64,000 nt of DNA from Torymus aiolomorphi. Its lineage: Eukaryota; Arthropoda; Insecta; Hymenoptera; Torymidae. Made by a program: the position numbers and the translations under genes. Below the pieces are notes generated by a model that saw only the letters and a list, made by a program, of their open reading frames with translations, had not been told where the DNA came from and ran no database searches. The stretch is taken from positions 87,937,948 through 88,001,947 of the forward strand of contig CM070873.1 of assembly GCA_036365515.1 (NCBI GenBank), in the 5' to 3' direction. Within the stretch, counting starts at the first letter, position 1, and each line of letters begins with the position of its first letter. Shown in pieces: positions 12,448-55,412 of this stretch.

Positions 12448-12740
12448 AAAAAAACCGCGAAAATCGTCTCTGTGTTATAAATAATTATTTTCTAGATGAT
12501 GTGCATCTTAGCATATAACTATACCTTAAGCAGCATGTACCTATAGGCATAATTACACGTTATAAACTGCAAATTTTGAACTTTATATAAATATTTTGCA
12601 TCGCCAGAATGATCTAAAATTTTGTACAATTTGGTACGATACGCGTGGAACTATATGAGATTTTACCCCCGGATCACATAAAGCCATGTGGCTCCACGTA
12701 TTTCCAACATTGGTCCTTATGTGGATCCCACATGACAGAC

Positions 12741-12985
12741 AATAGTATATTGTGTGCCAAGGGCGTAAAGTGGGTCTTTTTAGACCGAGTGTGGGGTTGC
12801 GTACGAGTCGAAGGTGAGCTAGCACGAGCCGAAGGCGAGTGCGTTTGCGAACCGAAGACGAGTCAAAAACTCCATTCAAAAACGACAGCGGGCGCTTTTC
12901 GATTTCTACCGCCCGCTGGTCGACAAGCGGTCGCTTTCGACTCTATTAATAGGTTCAAAAAACGCGAAAATCGTACTTGCGGTAC
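12741..12985. mobile_element. GTGTGCCAAGGGCGTAAAG family, second copy
   Basis: Begins TAGTATATTGTGTGCCAAGG, then AAGTGGGTCTTTTTAGACC. It ends near 12951-12985 with GGTTCAAAAAACGCGAAAAT, the same tail that follows the element ending at 12447 and that begins the copy at 36373. It is a short non-autonomous element. Confidence 0.55.
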
Positions 12986-13149
12986 AAAAAAAATTTTAAT
13001 TTGTGCAGAAAAGAAGCTTTGTGTAACAACAAGAATGATGATTTAAAAAAATTTTAGGCATATATAGAAACATCCAGACTGGATGATCCAGTAGGGGAAG
13101 TGATATAGTCTACAGCAGACCATAGCGGGTCACGGAACGCATGCTGCTG

Positions 13150-13987
13150 GTAGTGTGGATACTTGGTGCTTTATGTCAGGCCGCAAAGCGACGCCGCCAC
13201 GAACGAACGGATGGGAAACAATGTCATTTGACGGCGGCGCGGCTCGGCGGCTCGCGGGCTGGCGGGTAGCGCACTTATCAGTGTACGTGGCGGCAAAAGG
13301 AACTAAAATACACTGTACGGAATACAGTTCATCAGCATCAGCTAGCGGAGGTCCGACGCCCGAGCCGTCATTATTCGTTATCAGTTAGCCAAGCGCGAGT
13401 AGATTCCGAACTGTGCTAAAATTGTGATTCAAATATACGTGCTGTTATCTCCGCGAACGCTTTATATGCGTTATAAACAAAGCTCCAAGTTTCCGTGATT
13501 CTTTCGATTGCACATGTGGCGGCGACGGCGTACGACGGCGGGCAGTACGACGACGACGAGGACGACAACGAAGAAGCGACGGGCGCCCTGTGGTGCGCAG
13601 CTTGTAGCAACAGTAGCAGCAGTAGTTGCAACTAGCACGATCCAGGGAGCCGCCGCGCAATAGGATTTCGCGCCTTCGTCGTCGCATGAGTATTATGTTT
13701 ATTCGAGACCGAGGCGCCTCCAGGTACCCATCTCGAAGTTGTACCCGTTATTTCGTGATTTCTCCTTCCCTCTAGCCTTCTCCCTATGCTTTTACTAAAA
13801 CCGTCAAAACCATTGCCAGCCTCCGAGCGCAAATAAACACCTTTTCGACGCCGGCTTCCAACGTCTGAGACGCGAAAATGCGGCTAGAAGCCAGTTCGCT
13901 CCAAAGCGACTGACACATCCGAGCAGATAATGCGGCCTTTGAGTGAGCGTAGAAACGAATTTTCCACTGCAACATCTTGCTGCAGCT
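13150..13987 (+). promoter_or_regulatory. CpG-rich probable promoter and 5' UTR of GRAMD1
   Basis: This block is clearly richer in G+C and CpG than its surroundings and lies directly upstream of the GRAMD1 start codon at 13988. It is likely to hold the transcription start and 5' leader. No single TATA box or initiator can be defended. A 49-codon upstream open frame (13514-13663, starting MWRRRR) lies in it and would be a uORF if the leader begins before it; minus-strand frames here are shadows. Confidence 0.5.
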
Positions 13988-44881
<30,894 letters not shown>

Positions 44882-45904
44882 AGAAGCTTTATTGGTATTG
44901 AATATCTTTAAAACGTGGTCAAGGCTGTGTTTCTTACTCTTTTATTTTTTTATTTTCTTTTTTCAACAATTTTATGAAAGGTGCAATAGTTATTTTGAAA
45001 AATTGATCAAGTTACATCTATTAATCTATACTATATTTACAGATGTAAAAGCCTTAAGATAAATATTATATTACATTTATTTCTTAATTTCAACAAGAAT
45101 AATCTAACATACTTCAAAATTCTTTATTAACATTTTTTAATTGTGTTTGTAGTCTAGAATTTAATTATATAATGCAACAATTATGCTTGAAACGTTTTAA
45201 CAAATATAGGACCTCTTTTGTTTCTCATTATCAGAAAAATTTTAATACGTTTTTCATATTGTCTTCATGATCAATATGAAAAAAATTAAATTTTCAAACA
45301 AAATATAAAAATATAGAAACACGTGAAAAATATTTATCTTACTATAAACTAATTACGTTAAATAGTTTATAGTACTTACAATTTGATGGTTTATTTTACA
45401 TATAGAATTTTGTTATATTAGATTTTTCTTTTTGAATATCTTTTGAAAATTAGATACATTAGTATCAACTATTTTACAGTATGACTCATCTCTTTAAAAA
45501 GTGTTGAGCATTTCACTAAAACATAATTTTTTCATGTACTTTATAGAGTAAAAAAACATGAAGCAATTGTAAAAAGTTAATTTTAATGTTATCGCACATA
45601 ATACCCGCTATTATTAAGTCTTATGAATATTAATTTATTAGGAATTTACTATTAGGGTGTTAAAGTTGCCGTGTATAATGTATAATAGAAAGTTAAAGTA
45701 TTGTAGGATATTAAATACGCGTACATATTGCATACTCAAAGGTCTCAAATTGTGGACAATTGATTTATAGATACATTGTAACTATGAGTTTATACTGGTA
45801 TTACCAGTTTAGAAATATTTTTTTGAACTTTAATAAAATAAAGATTTTATTTGAACAAGTATATTGTTGGTGTAAATTAAATTTATCTTACATTATCCCT
45901 ATAT
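44882..45904. other. GRAMD1 3' UTR and downstream sequence
   Basis: AT-rich. An AATAAA lies at about 45833-45838 (TTAATAAAATAAAG), a plausible polyadenylation signal giving a 3' UTR near 0.95 kb. Short frames here are not supported. Confidence 0.5.
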
Positions 45905-46050
45905 CGTCGCCCGGTACAAAGAAAAGCCAACTACACTCGCGCGAAGAAAAGCCAGTTTCGCACGAAAAAAAGCCAAAAATGTGCCCATACTTTGGCTTTC
46001 TTCGCGCGAGCTTAGTTGGCTTTTCTTCGTGCCGCGCGGCAATATCCTAT
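45905..46050. repeat. Short hairpin element between GRAMD1 and RPS27A
   Basis: GCCCGGTACAAAGAAAAGCC and TCGCGCGAAGAAAAGCCAG on the left are matched in inverse by CTTTCTTCGCGCGAGC and GGCTTTTCTTCGTGCCGCGC on the right. It lies between the convergent 3' ends of the two genes. Confidence 0.7.
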
Positions 46051-46186
46051 CCTATAAAATTGCGATAAAATTAATATACAATTCCTTATGTAAGTTTACT
46101 ATGTGTAATTTTTTTCTGGTGAATAAATAAAAATAAAAAATACGATTTTTTAGAATTTATTGTAATAAAAAGTAAATACATTGTAT

Positions 46187-47138
<952 letters not shown>

Positions 47139-47918
47139 TTAAACTAATAATACAGCATTGATACATCCATCATTTTCAGGATTATTTGTTACTTGAGCAT
47201 ATTTTCCCCAAACAACTTTTCCAGATTGAGTAACTAAACCCAATTCAGAAATGTTCACTTCTATGATTGTGCCCTTTGTAATAACTCCTAATGTAGTGTA
47301 CATTGGTGAACTTGGATTCCTTTTAACTCCTATGATGGGTAGACAAAATGTAGCTTTTAATTCTGGATGAGTAACATGAGCTTTTTTAAATCTTAATGCC
47401 ATTGGTCTGATGAACCTTTCAAATTTTGGAGGTTTTCTTGTAAAGTTCTCTCCAACAAATGTGACTTTTGTAACCATCCTCTTCCATGACTTTCTCTTAG
47501 ATTTTCCACTTTTCACTACTCTAAATACCTCTGAATCAGATTGAGCTTTTACTTTTGGTATTGGAACATCCCATTTTCCAGCCTTTTCTTTTCTCTTTTG
47601 TTTTATCATATTCGATAAAATCTTAGCTCTTGATGTAACATCTCGATCAAGAAGATAAACGGGCAATGCACCCTCTGGTGCTGATTCAGCCTTCTTCTTC
47701 ACATTTCTTTCTTCATGAGCCTTAATTTTCTTTTTCATTTGAATCTTTTCATTACGGCGTTCCTTGTTGAATATTTTAGCTTTTATACCTCGAAGACTTC
47801 TAGCCTTTTCAGAGAGTTTATGTGGTGCTCTAGCTTCCCTTTTTCTTTTTCTTTCTTCATAATCTAATCTTCTTCCATACAGCTTACGATGTCGTTCAAT
47901 ATACTCGTTCTGTGGCAT
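47139..47918 (-). CDS. NSA2: NSA2 ribosome-biogenesis protein (TINP1 homologue)
   Basis: Single coding exon of 259 aa, the family's normal length. It opens [20 protein letters not shown], has a long Lys/Arg-rich nuclear-localisation-type segment to about residue 75, and ends in a conserved beta-rich domain ([35 protein letters not shown]). NSA2 is a nucleolar factor of pre-60S particles needed for 27S pre-rRNA processing, and the protein looks complete. A 5' UTR intron is visible at 47952-48077 (donor AAAG/GTAAGT; acceptor TTTTTCAG), so the leader is at least two exons. It runs head-to-tail with RPS27A, and both serve ribosome production. No frameshift or unusual codon is seen. Confidence 0.97.
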   Translation of the reverse strand: MPQNEYIERHRKLYGRRLDYEERKRKREARAPHKLSEKARSLRGIKAKIFNKERRNEKIQMKKKIKAHEERNVKKKAESAPEGALPVYLLDRDVTSRAKILSNMIKQKRKEKAGKWDVPIPKVKAQSDSEVFRVVKSGKSKRKSWKRMVTKVTFVGENFTRKPPKFERFIRPMALRFKKAHVTHPELKATFCLPIIGVKRNPSSPMYTTLGVITKGTIIEVNISELGLVTQSGKVVWGKYAQVTNNPENDGCINAVLLV

Positions 47919-48078
47919 GTTGGTATTCTTATTTTAACTATCAAATTATATCTGAAAAATTTTAAATCATTCTTATAGTAATAATAAGTATATAGGACTT
48001 ATGTTTTTTAAATAAATGGTAAATAAAGTTACTTTTATAATATGCATATTACATTGTACACGAAACAATTTACTTACC

Positions 48079-49213
48079 TTTGCAGATATTTTGAAAATTA
48101 TTTAAAACTCACAAATACAAGTTGGAAAATACCCAACAATCAAATTGAAAATAACAAGTAAAACCTGTAATATTGCAATTTTGAAGTTTCTGAGTGTTAT
48201 ATAAATATACATAAAAGTAATATACTTTTATCCTGCAAAATTAAAATAAATAAAAATGTTTTCACTTGAAAATGAACAGAATTAAAATCTTTTACAAACT
48301 ACAACTTTTGGAAAAAAGAAATAATGAATTGCAATAAAAATAATAAATTATCATTTACAACTTTCTAATTTTAAATGATAAATATTAGATGTAACGAAAA
48401 TAGTATGAAAACAATAAATAACTAAAAACGGTATTGATTCGTGTACAATGTACGTGCATTGTAAAATTAATCTCTAATGCAGGAAAAAGTAATAGTAAAC
48501 TCGGAAAACTCCAAAATAGCGAAAGCATAAGAAACTTAAAAAATTAATCATTGAAAATTAATTTTGTAATATAATGTGGTTTGTTATAGTGAAGCACGTT
48601 TATCATTAAAGTTGTTAGGTTATGGACACCGACGAAGAACAACGTGCCATGTGTCAACATCGAAATTATAAATATTATAAAAAATATGAAGAAAATATTA
48701 GTTACTAACGCTGGACGAAATCTTCCGTAACAATAAAATCAATAAATTTAATGTGATAAAACTGTTTGAATTCACTACTTTATTAAAATTTAAGAAATCA
48801 TTTGGAAGACGTACCTACATACACACCATGCGAATACAGAAAGGAAGTATCGAGTGTTCCGACTTGTGAGCGTGGTAAGTTAATTCGAGCGAATGAATTT
48901 ACGTGACTATAGCATTTCCGGTAAAATGTTCGGTTACTTGTAAACGCGGGTTTTTTTAAATGTTGTTCCTATTTTGACTTATTTATATAAACAAAATATT
49001 TATAATTAATAAATACTTACACAATTTACGTATTATGAATAAAAAATGTTATAATCCTACACAATAATTAAAAATGAACTTAATTGAAATCTACGTAATT
49101 CAAATTATATATGCAAGTAATTTTATTGAACTTTATTTTATAGAGTTCTATAATGTTAGTTATATTTTTTAATACGTTATGTTGTATAACGAAATGATAC
49201 CTGTTACAATATA
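48079..49213. other. Upstream of NSA2; no gene supported
   Basis: AT-rich intergenic sequence holding the NSA2 leader and promoter. A 28-codon plus-strand frame at 48622-48708 (starting MDTDEEQRAM) has no recognised relative. Confidence 0.5.
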
Positions 49214-49994
49214 GGGGAGGGCGGGGCACGTGTGACACCCTAACTTTGATTAAAAATAATAACTAAACCGTGTATTATTTCAAAATGTACAAAAACGAAA
49301 TAATTAGATCAGAAAAAATTATTGATAAAATACAGAAAAGAAATTCTGAAAAAAATGCTCTACGTGCCCCACCGGACGGGGCACGCATGGCACGGTCAAA
49401 TTTAATATTTTACTATAGGTATTTTTCAATTCTTTTTTCCAGTAATTAATACTTTAATAATTATGCCATAATAAAATTTTCAAAAATCAAATAATTAGTC
49501 TATTGAAAATTTAAAATTTTATTTTTATTAAGGAACATAACAATTTTTATTTTAAAATAAATTATTACATTTTAATAAATGATTTTATATTACAAATTCC
49601 TTCTTATAAAATATGATCACAACATAATACTTTTGTTTGATTAACAAATTATCATTATTATTACAATAAGTTTAAATTTAAAGATTTCGCATCATTTTCA
49701 TCTATGTAGCATATTTGAACTACCTGACCATTGAAAAAGGCAGTTTGAGTATCTACAATTTATTCCTTCCTTACCATTGTTTTTTCTACTCTATAACTTA
49801 ATACGCAGTCGAAATAATCGTTATTTACTTATTAATCTAATAATTGAAACTAAAAACTAGTTAAAACTAAATTATTGCACTGTGTAGTTGTTAACCCATC
49901 TTGCTCCGTTTTTGGTTTGTAGGTTACATCACTTCGCTCGGCGGCCGCCGCGGCGCACTGATACGCCCGAGTGTGCCACGCGTGCCCCGCCAGG

Positions 49995-50882
49995 GGGGTT
50001 GCTCTTCAATGATATACGATAAAATGTTTATCACCGCGTAATACAGGTATGTTTTTAGAACGAATAGTACAATTTAGGACAAAATTTTGATTTGATGTGA
50101 CATAGACTGTGGTAAAACGATTATGTCACATCGCAACGCATATCGCTAAGGGTAATTTTATATTACGCCATAGCGATAAGTTTTGTTTGTAAACTTTGTA
50201 TGTGGAAACGTTGTGCAATAAAAAATTCTTCGCTATGGGGCAATACAAAATTACCCTTAGCGATATGCATTGCCATGCAACATCATAATCGTTTCACATA
50301 CTCTCTAAAGTTGAATTAGTGAAAATTGCTCCTCCCATTAAATTAGTAGAATAAACTACCAATTTATTAGTGAATATTCACTATTTCATTAGTAGTTTTT
50401 AAACCCATTAAATTAGTAGAAAAAACTACTAATTTATTAGTGAATATTCACTATTTCATTAGTAGTTTTTTTAAAGACTACTAATTAAATGCGTATATTC
50501 ACTAATAAATTACTATTTTTTTCTACTAATTTAATGGGTGGAGCAATTTTCACTAATTCAACTTTAGAGAATATACTGTGGTAAAACGATTATGTTGCAT
50601 CGCAACGCATATCGCTAAGGGTAATTTTGTATTGCCCCATAGCGAAGAATTTTTTATTGCATATCGTTTCGATATACAAAGTGTACACAAACAAAACTTA
50701 TCGCTATGGCGTAATATAAAATTACCTTTAGCGATATACGTTGCGATGCGATATAATCGTTTTACCACAGTATACGTCACATCAAATCAAAATTTTGTTC
50801 AAAATGGTACTATTCATCCTAAAAACATACCTGTATTACGCGGTGATAAACATTTTACCGTATATCATTGAAGGGCAACCCC
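49995..50882. mobile_element. 888-bp hairpin element inserted in copy 2
   Basis: Inverted ends GGGGTTGCTCTTCAATG and CATTGAAGGGCAACCCC, flanked by CCAGG on both sides; the other copy has the empty site at about 63900. Arms run about 305 bp, with repeated GCATATCGCTAAGGGTAATT blocks also inverted within each arm. A further small element forms the core (50302-50570). Minus- and plus-strand frames here mirror each other and are not genes. The duplication could alternatively be read as CAG with one more G in the end. Confidence 0.8.
50302..50570. mobile_element. Core element of the 888-bp hairpin
   Basis: Inverted ends CTAAAGTTGAATTAGTG and CACTAATTCAACTTTAG. Inside, a block of about 69 bp starting CCCATTAAATTAGTAGAA occurs twice in tandem (50336 and 50405) and once inverted (ending near 50538). 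It is probably a separate nested insertion at the hairpin tip. Confidence 0.55.
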
Positions 50883-51576
50883 CCAGGGTGCCACGTCATG
50901 CCCCATTTTAATACCATTTTCATTTTTTAATTATATTATTTATAAAGATTTTCTGAAAATAACAAAAACAGGGCTTGAAAGATAAAAGTTGAAACTATCA
51001 AATAGGTTTGGTCTCATTTAGAAAAAAAGTCATTTTCTCGTTGCTCCAAGCGACTTAACAATGAAGTCAACCTTGTTTCTAAGCACCGATTTTCAATCTT
51101 ATTAAATTAAATGTTAAACATTATCTATAATCTCAAAAGTACAGAGGAAAATTCTAAAAGCATATTTAATTAAGTTTACGTAAAAATTACATTTTTTGCA
51201 TTCATTAATAGTAAAAATATGAGGGTGCCAAACTTACTAACCTGACACACCATGCCCCGCCTTCCCCTACAACATTAATTGAAATAAATATAAATATTAA
51301 GCTATGAAATTAAAAATTACATCATTAGATTTTAGAAAAAGAATTATAAATATTTTCATAAAAAATTTGGAAGTACTTATTGCTTTTTTTTAATGCAACT
51401 TCTATTAAAACTGATAAAGGTAAAACATTGGAAAAAATTATAGAATATTTAAATCTTTTCAAAATTTTTATTACTTATTTTATAAAGGTAACATTATGAA
51501 AATAGTTTAACAATTATTACAGTAATTAATAAAAAGTATTTATTTTTGTACCTTGAGAAGTTAAATTGTATGCCCA

Positions 51577-51724
51577 CAGGGCCCTTTCTACATATGTGTG
51601 TTCTGTCTGTTCTAGACAACTTCTCTCTATGTCTGTCTCTGTCTTACATAAACGGAACAGATCTATCTGTCTTTGTCGGGAACACACAGAACACACAGAA
51701 CACACATATGTAGAAAGGCCCCTG
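51577..51724. mobile_element. 145-bp hairpin MITE, copy 1
   Basis: CCCTTTCTACATATGTGTGT at one end is matched in inverse by ACACACATATGTAGAAAGGC at the other. A near-identical copy is at 55275-55412 and a fragment at 53798-53850. It lies about 130 bp beyond the LRR1 stop codon. Confidence 0.8.
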
Positions 51725-51856
51725 TGCAAAAATTAGTAAGCATAAAGTTCTACCTTATATCTACTACGATGACAATAATTATTATATTAAATAGATATTT
51801 ACATGTTTAATTAATTTCTCAGTCTTGAAGGATATACAAGTAATAAATATATATTT

Positions 51857-53322
51857 TTAGAATGATTTTAAATATTTTCTAAGACACTTAATGGAACAGA
51901 AGTAACAGTCAAAAAGAATGTTATTTCCAACTGTACCAGAAAACTTTATACTGTTAGCTATAGTAGCCAAATTCATAGTTATAAATTTTCTGATGAAGCA
52001 CGTGAAACATGGGTTACCACACATACAATAATAAGCTTTATCAAGATAGTGAATCAAGGTGAATGGAATTATACTTGTATCATAATACATCCTGTAAGTA
52101 AGGAACAGATAGTAGAAAATAAAATGATTTATTATCAATGTATAAGCATTTTGTAGAAATACTGACTTTTTTATAAGTACTATTTGAGCAGCAAGTTCAA
52201 CAAGGCTAGGTACTTGAATATGACAAATAGATGCCAAATTATCATCATTCATTTCAAATAAATTTTCTGACACGTCTAATTCAGTTAATTGTAAATTTCT
52301 CATACTTCCTGGTAAATGTATTAAATTATTTTTGGACAATGCTAAAAATTTTAAATTATTTAAACTTCCAATTCCTTGTGGTAATTTAGAAATTGAATTA
52401 TTATTGAGATATAATGAAATTAAACCATGTAGTTTATTTATCTGATTAGGTATTTCAGTCAGCTGGAAAAATATTAAATTTATTTAACAATACCTTGTTA
52501 TAATAAAATATTATTATTAAATAAAATATGTACCTCATTTGAACTTAAATTCAGTAAACGCAAATTTTTTGCAATATTATTACCATTTAACCATGACCAC
52601 TTGGAAATAGGATTTTTTCCTAATCTATTATTGGAAACATTAAATTCTTGCAAGTTTGGAAGTGTTCCTAATTCTTGAGGTAAACTTGTTAACTGATTTT
52701 CTGATAAATTTAAAACTCTTAAACTTTGTAATTTAAGGATTTGACGGTCAAACGATCTTCTCTGAAGGCCTAAAATATGTAGCTCTTCAGTTACTCTTGG
52801 AAATCCTTGAAGAACTGGATAATCTGAAGGTTGCTTAATCACAATTTTTGTTTTTGGAGCTGCTTTCAATGTTTTTGTATTAAGATTAGATAATGTTAAA
52901 ATTTTATGATCAAGTTTATTTGAAAGGCCAAGTTTCAATATATGAAAAAAACTTTTTAACTGAATTGCATCACACTGTATATTGATATCAACAGGTGGCT
53001 CTTTGAGCCTAATAGTTGCTTTTCCTTCATTAATAAATTTTGTGAAAACTTGTTCAATATTGTCATTTATCTGAAAAAATATAATAAATTTAGAGAATGT
53101 TATTTTTGTGTAAAAGAGTGTACCCAAATAAATTAGCTAATGATTTACTTTGTACTTTGTACCAGTCTTATTTGATTGTGTTTGTAATAAAAAGTGGAGT
53201 TCACTATTTTTTATCGATGGTCTTCCAATTGCTAAAAATGACCTTTGTGGTTTTCTACGACCAGGGTTTCCAGTTAAGGTTGACAATCTATTGTAAATTT
53301 CAATATTCCCAGTCAACTTCAT
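51857..53322 (-). CDS. LRR1: Leucine-rich repeat protein 1 (CUL2 adaptor), 4 exons
   Basis: Minus-strand exons 53322-53149, 53070-52534, 52462-52167 and 52091-51857, all GT-AG and in phase, total 1242 nt (413 aa; vertebrate LRR1 is about 414). It starts MKLTGNIEIYNR. Exon 2 carries the conserved NIEQVFTKFINEGKATIRLK block and the first leucine-rich repeats (LRVLNLSENQLTSLPQELG). Exon 3 holds more repeats (LYLNNNSISKLPQGIG), and the C-part has the conserved SIIPFTLIHYLDKAYYCMCG, CFTCFI and YFCSIKC cysteine region. In animals LRR1 is the substrate receptor of a CUL2 ubiquitin ligase that ubiquitylates the MCM7 subunit to unload the CMG helicase at replication termination. An ATTAAA signal lies near 51806. 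The exon 3 donor (AAAAAA/GTCAGT) was chosen for phase and alignment length. Confidence 0.93.
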
Positions 53323-53339
53323 TATTTTTGTAGTTTTGT

Positions 53340-53797
53340 CATATATAATTTGATATTTTCAACGTTTCTATTTGGTCAATTTTTCATAATAAGATATTTT
53401 ACAAATTTTTTCTTTTTATAAATAAATAATATTTTAAAAAATTGACAACGTTACTGATACTCAAGGCGGGAAATTTTTAACCTATAATGCATAAACAATA
53501 AAGCGTATTTTAAAATACTTAAACAAATTTTAACTTATTTACTGAACTACAAATCAGTAAGTAAATAGGATAAATAATTCTTTTTGATATAATTAATTTA
53601 ATATTTTATATAAACTCTTTTTCCTACATCCAACCTTACAAGAATTTAACGGATTGTTTCTTTTTTTTTTTGTCGCCCAAACCTCAAACTCTGTTTCATA
53701 GTATACTGTAGATACAGACTGTAGAGTAGTAGAGTCAAAGAATGTAGACGCATATAGAATTCGTTGGTAAAGTGTAGAGTATTTAGTCTACAGATGC
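53340..53797. other. Upstream of LRR1; no gene seen
   Basis: AT-rich intergenic sequence that should hold the LRR1 promoter. No motif can be defended. Confidence 0.5.
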
Positions 53798-53851
53798 AGG
53801 GGCCTTTCTACATATGTGTGTTCTGTAATCTGTGTGTTCTGTGTGTTCGGT

Positions 53852-53908
<57 letters not shown>
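53798..53908. repeat. Fragment of the 145-bp MITE joined to a (CA)n microsatellite
   Basis: GGGCCTTTCTACATATGTGT at about 53800 matches one end of the MITE. After about 50 bp it passes into an ACACAC tract (about 53853-53908). The other end of the MITE is missing, perhaps replaced by expansion of its own ACACACA sequence. Confidence 0.75.
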
Positions 53909-53912
<4 letters not shown>

Positions 53913-54366
53913 TTTCTCAAAATTGAAAAATTTCAACATTATCGCCTTAAAATATCTTTTTGAACGTTTTTTTCTCGAAAATTTTTGTCACCGACAAAAT
54001 TTGTCAATTTCTGTTGCAAAGCTTCCTCTAAGGGGAATCAAAATAGATATTAATTTACATTTCTACTAAAAACAATAAAATAAAAGTTAATATAAACATA
54101 ACTCTATTTATCTATGAAAGTCCCTCTAAAACCATTTAAAAAAAAAAACATTCTCGATATGAAAAATATATATGTACAAATATAACGTAGAAAATTAATT
54201 CAAAATTGACCAATATTACTTTTTTGATCACGTAATAAATAAATATTTTTTTTTAAATAAAAATTTTTCATCGATTTATCAATTGATTATCAATTAATAT
54301 ATATATCATATTTTCCCGCTCACAACACATGCGCTATCTCTATACCATTACAACATAACTCTAAGG

Positions 54367-54775
54367 GTGTCTAACTTTGCGCGTGCATATGCCCTCCCGT
54401 GTATAAGGGAGCATGTACATAAGCGCTGTGCTATGCAAGGCTGTGCGATGCCATATGATGCCGTTCGATGCCGTTCGATGGCGTTCGATGCCGCGCGGTG
54501 CCGCACGGATTAGTGCTGCATCCGATCCGTTGTCTAAATGGTTCAAAATAAATTGTAAGTTGTATCTCTGCATTATTTATTTAACTATTTAATTTAAATC
54601 ATGCAGAGATACAACTTACAATTTATTTTGAACCATTTAGACAACGGATCGGACGAAGCACTAATCGTGCGGCACCGCGCGGCATCGAACGGCATCGAAC
54701 GGCATCGAACGGCATCATATGGCATCGCACAGCCTTGCATAGCACAGCGCTTATGCACATGCTCCCTAAGGTATA
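54367..54775. repeat. Long perfect hairpin with internal 10-bp repeats
   Basis: The segment 54369-54585 is repeated in inverse at 54600-54775 with a short AT-rich loop near 54592. Each arm has three to four tandem units like CGGCATCGAA, close in sequence and length to the GGCACCGAAA minisatellite at 771-1020. The mirrored frames (both starting MQRYNLQFILNHLDNGSD) are a consequence of the palindrome and not a gene. Confidence 0.85.
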
Positions 54776-55274
54776 CCTATATATAGTGCTCTCCTATAAG
54801 GTATACCTATACATATATAGCGCTCTCCTATATAAGGGTATCCCTTATATAAATTGAGCATTCGAGATAATCTATTTTGCCCTCGAACGATCTCGAAATC
54901 TCGAATAATCGAATCCGTCTTGAATCTCTAAAGGAGAGAAACAAAAGACGAAACAGTGGCGCGCGTAGCGCGCTGATTAACGCTAGTCCCTCTATATAAA
55001 ATGCAACCAGACGTGTTCGGCGCCATGTTGATTTTTTCTCGAAAATCTCGAAGTATATCTCGAAAATCTCGAATCGCGTCAATTGCGTCTGCTAAAGTTA
55101 GAGGGACTAGAGTTTTAAATGCGAACTAAATTAAGTTTTGAATACAGATATTGTAGTAATATGTAAATTGTATTTTGTATTATGTTGACATGTTGTTGTA
55201 TATTACATTATTGTAATTATTGCATTTGTAATATAATAATATTAAAGAGGCGTATACATTCAGATGTTGCGCTG

Positions 55275-55412
55275 GGCCCTTTCTACATATGTGTGTTCTG
55301 TCTGTTCTAGACAACTTCTCTCTATATGTCTGTCTCGGTCTCACATAAATGGAACAGATCTATCTGTCTTTGTCGGGAACACACAGAACACACATATGTA
55401 GAAAGGCCCCCG
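55275..55412. mobile_element. 145-bp hairpin MITE, copy 2
   Basis: Nearly the same sequence as 51577-51724, lacking one ACACAGA unit near the right end. Confidence 0.8.

Larger units (their letters stand above)
49214..51267. mobile_element. GGGG-ended TA-flanked element, copy 2, carrying an 888-bp insert
   Basis: Ends GGGGAGGGCGGGGCACGTG and the inverse CATGCCCCGCCTTCCCC, with TA on both sides. Apart from the hairpin insert at 49995-50882 it closely matches the copy from 63055. CpG-rich GGCGGCCGCCGCGGCGCAC lies near 49940. No transposase is present. Confidence 0.8.

Noticed and set aside
12001..12484. Plus-strand frames before GRAMD1
   Set aside because: They lie wholly inside an inverted-repeat element and have no recognisable motif.
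48622..48708. 28-codon plus-strand frame starting MDTDEEQRAM
   Set aside because: Too short, with no recognised relative and no clear splice donor to extend it; it could be a leader exon but nothing supports that.
50553..50871. Frames of 75 and 97 aa near 50.6-50.9 kb
   Set aside because: They lie in the arms of the 888-bp hairpin and mirror each other.
53764..54069. 101-aa frame across the (CA)n tract
   Set aside because: Its central part is a THTHTH microsatellite product and the rest has no known motif.
54361..54786. Two frames sharing MQRYNLQFILNHLDNGSD
   Set aside because: The shared start is due to the perfect palindrome; there is no independent sign of coding.
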